Below, piece after piece: positions 60,345-64,000 of a stretch of DNA of 64,000 bases (positions within the stretch are counted from its first letter, which is position 1; the number at the start of each line of letters is the position of its first letter). Under the pieces are notes generated by a model, which worked only from the letters and a program-made list of their open reading frames with translations, was not told the DNA's origin and searched no databases. Made by a program: the position numbers and the translations under genes. This DNA comes from Bog-473 sp963701955. Lineage in GTDB: Bacteria > Actinomycetota > Acidimicrobiia > Acidimicrobiales > RAAP-2. The stretch lies in contig OY969694.1 of the NCBI GenBank assembly GCA_963701955.1, forward strand, positions 3,038,001 to 3,102,000, read 5' to 3'.

Positions 60345-61180
60345 CCACCATCGATCAGCGCCCGCCTCCGCCCGATGCAATGCGACCTGGATCCCCCCCT
60401 GTGGTCGGCCCTGCGTCGCTCCAGGCCACCAACGTCAGCGCCTGGTTCGGAAGCAACAAGGTGCTCGAACGTGTGAGTCTCGTGATGGAGCCGCGAAAGG
60501 TCACCGCGCTCATCGGGCCGTCCGGTTGTGGGAAATCCACCTTCTTGCGGATCCTGAACCGCATGCACGAGCTGATCCCGATCGCCGCGTTGTCTGGTTC
60601 GGTCCGCCTCGACGACACCGACATTTACGTGCCCGGTGTGCCGGTGACGCAGACGAGAAGCCGGATCGGCATGGTGTTCCAGCGCCCGAACCCGTTCCCC
60701 TCCATGACCATCGCACAGAACGTGCTCTCGGGACTTCGGCTCTCGGGCATCAAAGTCCCCAACCCGGATGCCTTGGTGCGCGAGTGCCTGGAACGGGCGG
60801 GTCTGTGGAAGGAGACGCGCAATCGGCTCAATGAGTCCGGGGCCGCCCTGTCCGGTGGTCAGCTGCAGCGCCTCTGCATTGCCCGCTCCCTCGCCGTTCG
60901 CCCTCGCGTATTGCTGATGGACGAGCCCTGTTCGGCCCTGGACCCCATCTCGACCAGCGTGATCGAGGGCACCATCAAGGACCTGAGCCACGAGATCACC
61001 ATCGTGATCGTCACCCACAACATGCAACAGGCGAACCGCGTCTCGGACATTTGCGCCCTCTTCCTGGTCGACGGCGAGGGGATGCCGGGCCACATCGTCG
61101 AGGCCGGCCCTACCCAAGAGGTCTTCAACAACCCCATCGATCCTCGTACGTCCGACTACGTCCACGGAGTGTTCGGCTGA
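60341..61180 (+). CDS. pstB: Phosphate ABC transporter ATP-binding protein PstB
   Basis: GTG 60341. Walker A IGPSGCGKSTFLRILNRMHE (about residues 59-66), the PstB-specific Q-loop GMVFQRPNPFPSMTIAQNV, signature LSGGQLQRLCIARSLAVRP, Walker B VLLMDEPCSALDPISTSVIE and H-loop VIVTHNMQQANRVSD. The PNPFP Q-loop and MDEPCSALDPI identify PstB rather than another importer ATPase. It energises PstC-PstA. Intact, 279 residues. It overlaps the exosortase gene by one base (TGATG). Confidence 0.93.
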   Translation: MTTIDQRPPPPDAMRPGSPPVVGPASLQATNVSAWFGSNKVLERVSLVMEPRKVTALIGPSGCGKSTFLRILNRMHELIPIAALSGSVRLDDTDIYVPGVPVTQTRSRIGMVFQRPNPFPSMTIAQNVLSGLRLSGIKVPNPDALVRECLERAGLWKETRNRLNESGAALSGGQLQRLCIARSLAVRPRVLLMDEPCSALDPISTSVIEGTIKDLSHEITIVIVTHNMQQANRVSDICALFLVDGEGMPGHIVEAGPTQEVFNNPIDPRTSDYVHGVFG

Positions 61181-62952
61181 TGACCGAGTTGATGACCACC
61201 GCACGGCCGCAGGAGTGGCCCGGGGCGGCCAGGAATCTGCGGGACAAGGCGAGGCTCTCGTGGAGTGAGGCGCTGCCGAGGACGCGGACCGCGGTGCAGA
61301 TGGGGGCCCTGCTGGCCGTGACCATCATCGCCTACAGCTACTCGCTCACGACCCTGATGCAGTTGGCCGACCTCAACTCTCCGCTGGCCTACGTCAGCCT
61401 CGTCCCGGTCATCGCGCTGGTGCTCGCTGCCATCAACAGGCGTCCCCGCGCGAACGAGCCGACCATCCACGACCGCCAGACGGACTACATCATCGGTGTG
61501 CCCCTCATGGCGGCGGCACTGTGCGCCAACCTCTTCCTGCCCAGCCGGTTGTCGGCCATGTTCTGGGTATGGCGGATCGACCTCCTGACGCTGCCGTTCT
61601 TCGTTGCCGGCGCGGTCGCCGTGATCTTCGGTGTGCGCGTGCTGTGGCGCCAGAAGGTGGCGGTCGCCTTCCTCCTCCTGGCCTGGCCGTATCCCTATAC
61701 CTCGGTGCTGTTGGGGGTGTTGAACGCGTTCACGACGGCCACGTTGTTCGGCATCACCAAAATTCTCCGGGTCGTTCACGTCGCGACGCCCGGATCCGGC
61801 GGGCTGAACAATGCCGTCTTCACAGTGGTCCACGACGGCCGCCCCTTCCATCTCAGCGTCATCTCGGCCTGTTCCGGGGTGAACGGTGTTGTCGGGTTCC
61901 TGCTGATTGGGGCGGCGTTCGCCGCTGTCATCCGTGGGCCCTTGATCCGGAAGCTCCTGTGGCTGGCGGGGGGCATGGCCCTGCTCTGGGTGCTCAACCT
62001 CGGCCGGCTGATCTTGGTCTTCTGGGCCGGCCAGCAGTACGGCGAGCACTTCGCCATCGACGTGCTGCACCCCTACATCGGTCTCGTCCTCTTCGTCGTC
62101 GGCATCGCGATCATGATCCTGTGCATCGGCCCCATGGGTCTCAGGCTCGGGATCGAGAGCCGGGATCGGGCCGACGCCAGTCCTGAGGGATCGGCGCTGC
62201 ACGCCAAGCGCAAGCCCAAGAACGTCGCCGTCCCTCGGGTCTATCTGGCGCTGGCGCTGGTGCTGGTGCTGGGGATCATCGTCGGATTCAGCAATGTCGG
62301 ATTGCAGTCGTACAACCTGGTGGCCAACGTGTCCGGCACGCCGAAACTCGATTCCTTCATCAGCGATCCCGTGACGCCGGTTGGGTGGACGAGTCGCTAC
62401 GACGCGACGTTCCAATGGGCGGCCCCGCTCTTCGGCGAGGGCTCGGTCTGGAACCGGTACGAGATCGCCCCAGGAATCGGTGGTGACCTGCAAGCCCAGA
62501 CGGATGTCGTCGCAGACGTGATCGATACCTCTGACCTGCAGTCTTTCGCGGCGTTTGGGATCGAGCAGTGCTACCAGTTCCACGGCTACTCCCTGGCGAA
62601 CATCACCAATGTGAGTCTCGCCGGGGGTATCACCGGTCAGGCCATGGCGTATACCTCACAGCAATTCGGGAGCTGGTCGATTGTCTACTGGATCCTGCCC
62701 GTGATCACCGGTTCCACGACCTCGTACGAGCGCGTCGTCCTCTACGTCCGCAATCAGCACGGCATCGTGGCCGAAGCGACGCGCGGGCAGCAGGCGAGCA
62801 TCAAGAACCAGGCGGGTGCGAACGGGTCGGCGAACTCGAAGCAGACGGTCCTCCTGCAGAACCAGGACTTCCTCGTGGCCTTCGCCAGGGAGATGATTCG
62901 TGATCAGGCGACACGAAGTGCCGCGGTTGGCGCCGGTAGCGTCTCCGCGTAA
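61180..62952 (+). CDS. Exosortase/archaeosortase-family transpeptidase with C-terminal EpsI-like domain
   Basis: ATG 61180 overlaps the pstB stop. About eight membrane segments carry the exosortase catalytic triad: Cys231 in VISACSGVNGVVGFLLIG, Arg276 in LWVLNLGRLILVFW and His297 in AIDVLHPYIGLVLF. These enzymes cut C-terminal helix signals of exported proteins. After one more membrane segment (YLALALVLVLGIIVGFS) is an extracellular domain of about 200 residues (GWTSRYDATFQWAAPLFGEG, FGIEQCYQFHGYSLANITNV) resembling EpsI/DUF3485, usually a separate exosortase partner. It is unusual in sitting inside a pst operon and next to a sortase. Intact, 590 residues. Confidence 0.82.
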   Translation: MTELMTTARPQEWPGAARNLRDKARLSWSEALPRTRTAVQMGALLAVTIIAYSYSLTTLMQLADLNSPLAYVSLVPVIALVLAAINRRPRANEPTIHDRQTDYIIGVPLMAAALCANLFLPSRLSAMFWVWRIDLLTLPFFVAGAVAVIFGVRVLWRQKVAVAFLLLAWPYPYTSVLLGVLNAFTTATLFGITKILRVVHVATPGSGGLNNAVFTVVHDGRPFHLSVISACSGVNGVVGFLLIGAAFAAVIRGPLIRKLLWLAGGMALLWVLNLGRLILVFWAGQQYGEHFAIDVLHPYIGLVLFVVGIAIMILCIGPMGLRLGIESRDRADASPEGSALHAKRKPKNVAVPRVYLALALVLVLGIIVGFSNVGLQSYNLVANVSGTPKLDSFISDPVTPVGWTSRYDATFQWAAPLFGEGSVWNRYEIAPGIGGDLQAQTDVVADVIDTSDLQSFAAFGIEQCYQFHGYSLANITNVSLAGGITGQAMAYTSQQFGSWSIVYWILPVITGSTTSYERVVLYVRNQHGIVAEATRGQQASIKNQAGANGSANSKQTVLLQNQDFLVAFAREMIRDQATRSAAVGAGSVSA

Positions 62953-62987
62953 CCTCTGGCTCTCATGCGCCGACGACCGGGCCTGTG

Positions 62988-64000
62988 ATGGCCCCACGTG
63001 ACCGCCGCGCAGGCGGCGAGGACGTCCTCGAGCGACCATTCACCGGCATCGACGCCTGGGATCTCTGCCGCGAGTTCGTCGACCAGGTCGTGTCCGATGC
63101 TGTAGCCACGTCCGGATCGGGCCAGGCGGGCATGGCTGCCCCGGAGGTCGACTGGGACGCGATCTGGCGGGCTGGGGACGGCGCGCCTTCTGACGAGGTG
63201 GCGATCGGCCGCATCGTTCGTGCCGCGTCGGGGGTGGCCACCGAGATCGCCGGGCAGCGACCACGAGTGACGCAGGATCGTCCGTCCGGTGTGATGCCGG
63301 CCCACGTCGCGGTGGTGGATCCGGGCGTTCCGGTAGGGGAACGCACCGTCGCCGGAGGAGCCCACCCGTGCCACGGAGGAGCCCGTCCGTTCCACGGAGG
63401 AACCGGTGACGACGGTCGTGGCACTGGTGCCCGCACCGCAGGAGCCCGCGCCGACCGGACTGGTCAACACGTCAACGGTGGTCGAGGCACCTCAAGACGA
63501 ACAGCGGGGGACCCACACCACCGCGGTCCTCGAACCGGCCGAGCCGGAGCCGCTGCTCGTCGCTCCGCCCGTCCTGATCGAGAGCGAAGAGAGCGAGGAC
63601 GAGAAAGCAGCCGCCGCCACGGCGCGGAGGCATTTCGGATGGGCCACCGCCTTCACGTGGATCCGCAATCTCGGTGCCGTCATCTTGCTCTTCGTTGCCT
63701 GGCAATTGTCGGGGACGTCCATTTCGCAGCATCAGGACCAGAGCCAGCTGAAGTCCGCGTTCGATGCCGCGGTGCGGGCACACCATCCGCCGAAGTCGTC
63801 CGGCGCCGGTCCCGCGTTGATTCCCGCCGCGACCCACGTCGCGTCTCCTCCCGACGGCACGGTCGTCGCCCGGATTCAAATCCCCGCCATCGGTGTGGAC
63901 CAGTACGTCGTGTCAGGGACCAACGCCACCGACCTGTCCAAAGGCCCAGGTCACTACATTGGAACGGCGGTTCCCGGGCAGGCGGGCAACGTCGCCATCG
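62988..64000 (+). CDS. Class E sortase, N-terminal part (runs off the window)
   Basis: No stop occurs before the window end. Start ATG 62988 (or GTG 62985). Residues 1-210 are cytoplasmic, acidic and Pro-rich, with short EEPTRATEEP-type repeats after an extra base near 63354. A membrane segment follows (WIRNLGAVILLFVAWQL), then a linker and the start of the sortase barrel: GTVVARIQIPAIGVDQYVVS, LSKGPGHYIGTAVPGQAGNV. ARIQIPAIGV and the KGPGHY-x-GTA-x-PG block are typical of class E sortases, which recognise LAxTG. The catalytic Cys and Arg lie beyond the window. It follows the exosortase stop by 35 bp. Confidence 0.85.
   Translation, partial: MAPRDRRAGGEDVLERPFTGIDAWDLCREFVDQVVSDAVATSGSGQAGMAAPEVDWDAIWRAGDGAPSDEVAIGRIVRAASGVATEIAGQRPRVTQDRPSGVMPAHVAVVDPGVPVGERTVAGGAHPCHGGARPFHGGTGDDGRGTGARTAGARADRTGQHVNGGRGTSRRTAGDPHHRGPRTGRAGAAARRSARPDRERRERGRESSRRHGAEAFRMGHRLHVDPQSRCRHLALRCLAIVGDVHFAASGPEPAEVRVRCRGAGTPSAEVVRRRSRVDSRRDPRRVSSRRHGRRPDSNPRHRCGPVRRVRDQRHRPVQRPRSLHWNGGSRAGGQRRH

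Noticed and set aside
61156..62583. Minus-strand 475-residue open frame opposite the exosortase
   Set aside because: Highly charged, compositionally biased and without motifs; the plus strand carries the catalytic exosortase residues.

Overview
The window looks like chromosomal DNA of a high-GC Gram-positive bacterium (Actinomycetota, most likely an Acidimicrobiia relative). Supporting signs are uniformly GC-rich codon use, frequent GTG/TTG starts, a GuaB3-type protein, a CIRCE-controlled groESL operon, lipoproteins with Actinomycete-style lipoboxes, a class E sortase with LAxTG-type sorting signals, and very Thr/Pro-rich secreted proteins. The class assignment is inference; no rRNA gene is present to test it.

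Region 1 (1-13.7 kb) is mixed: a minus-strand GH13 alpha-glucosidase followed by a GT1-type glycosyltransferase, two paralogous secreted proteins, groES-groEL behind a sigma70-like promoter and a CIRCE operator, a small secreted protein, a large secreted phosphoesterase with a Gly-rich PGRS-like tail, a lipoprotein, a CmoB-like methyltransferase, a Nudix hydrolase and a TetR regulator. Region 2 (14.2-23.6 kb) holds a secreted repeat protein of about 2,700 residues (IPT/TIG, fibronectin III, about 11 putative-Ig repeats of about 87 residues, three C-terminal Ig-like repeats), closed by a 13-bp perfect terminator hairpin, and a Cys-rich repeat lipoprotein. Region 3 (23.6-34.2 kb) is housekeeping: hydratase, guaB3, guaA, pcrA, a B12-binding mutase subunit, sucC-sucD, a membrane protein and a K+ channel.

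Region 4 (34.2-64 kb) is the most interesting part and seems devoted to building a cell surface. It holds a choice-of-anchor-A protein, two GT2 glycosyltransferases and a GT-C-like membrane protein, a membrane-tethered GH18 protein, a coiled-coil protein and several bitopic proteins with disordered cytoplasmic N-termini. Then come a neocarzinostatin-like secreted protein and a PstS-like secreted protein. From 50.4 kb onward is one apparent operon in which ten genes are joined by short overlaps: Ig-repeat surface protein, two neocarzinostatin-like proteins, pstC, pstA, a PstS with a C-terminal anchor, a second anchored PstS-like protein, a small membrane protein, pstB and an exosortase. A class E sortase follows 35 bp later. 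Phosphate-type uptake genes, their wall-anchored binding proteins and two different anchoring enzymes therefore appear to be co-expressed.

Quality note: many genes in 1-27.4 kb, including essential groES, groEL, guaA and pcrA, are broken by single extra bases, whereas 27.4-51.2 kb is free of them and a few recur after 51.2 kb. Almost every break is a +1 insertion, and removing them restores lengths divisible by three (for example ten in the GH13 gene give 537 codons). I treat these as uncorrected sequencing or assembly insertions and annotate the genes across them.
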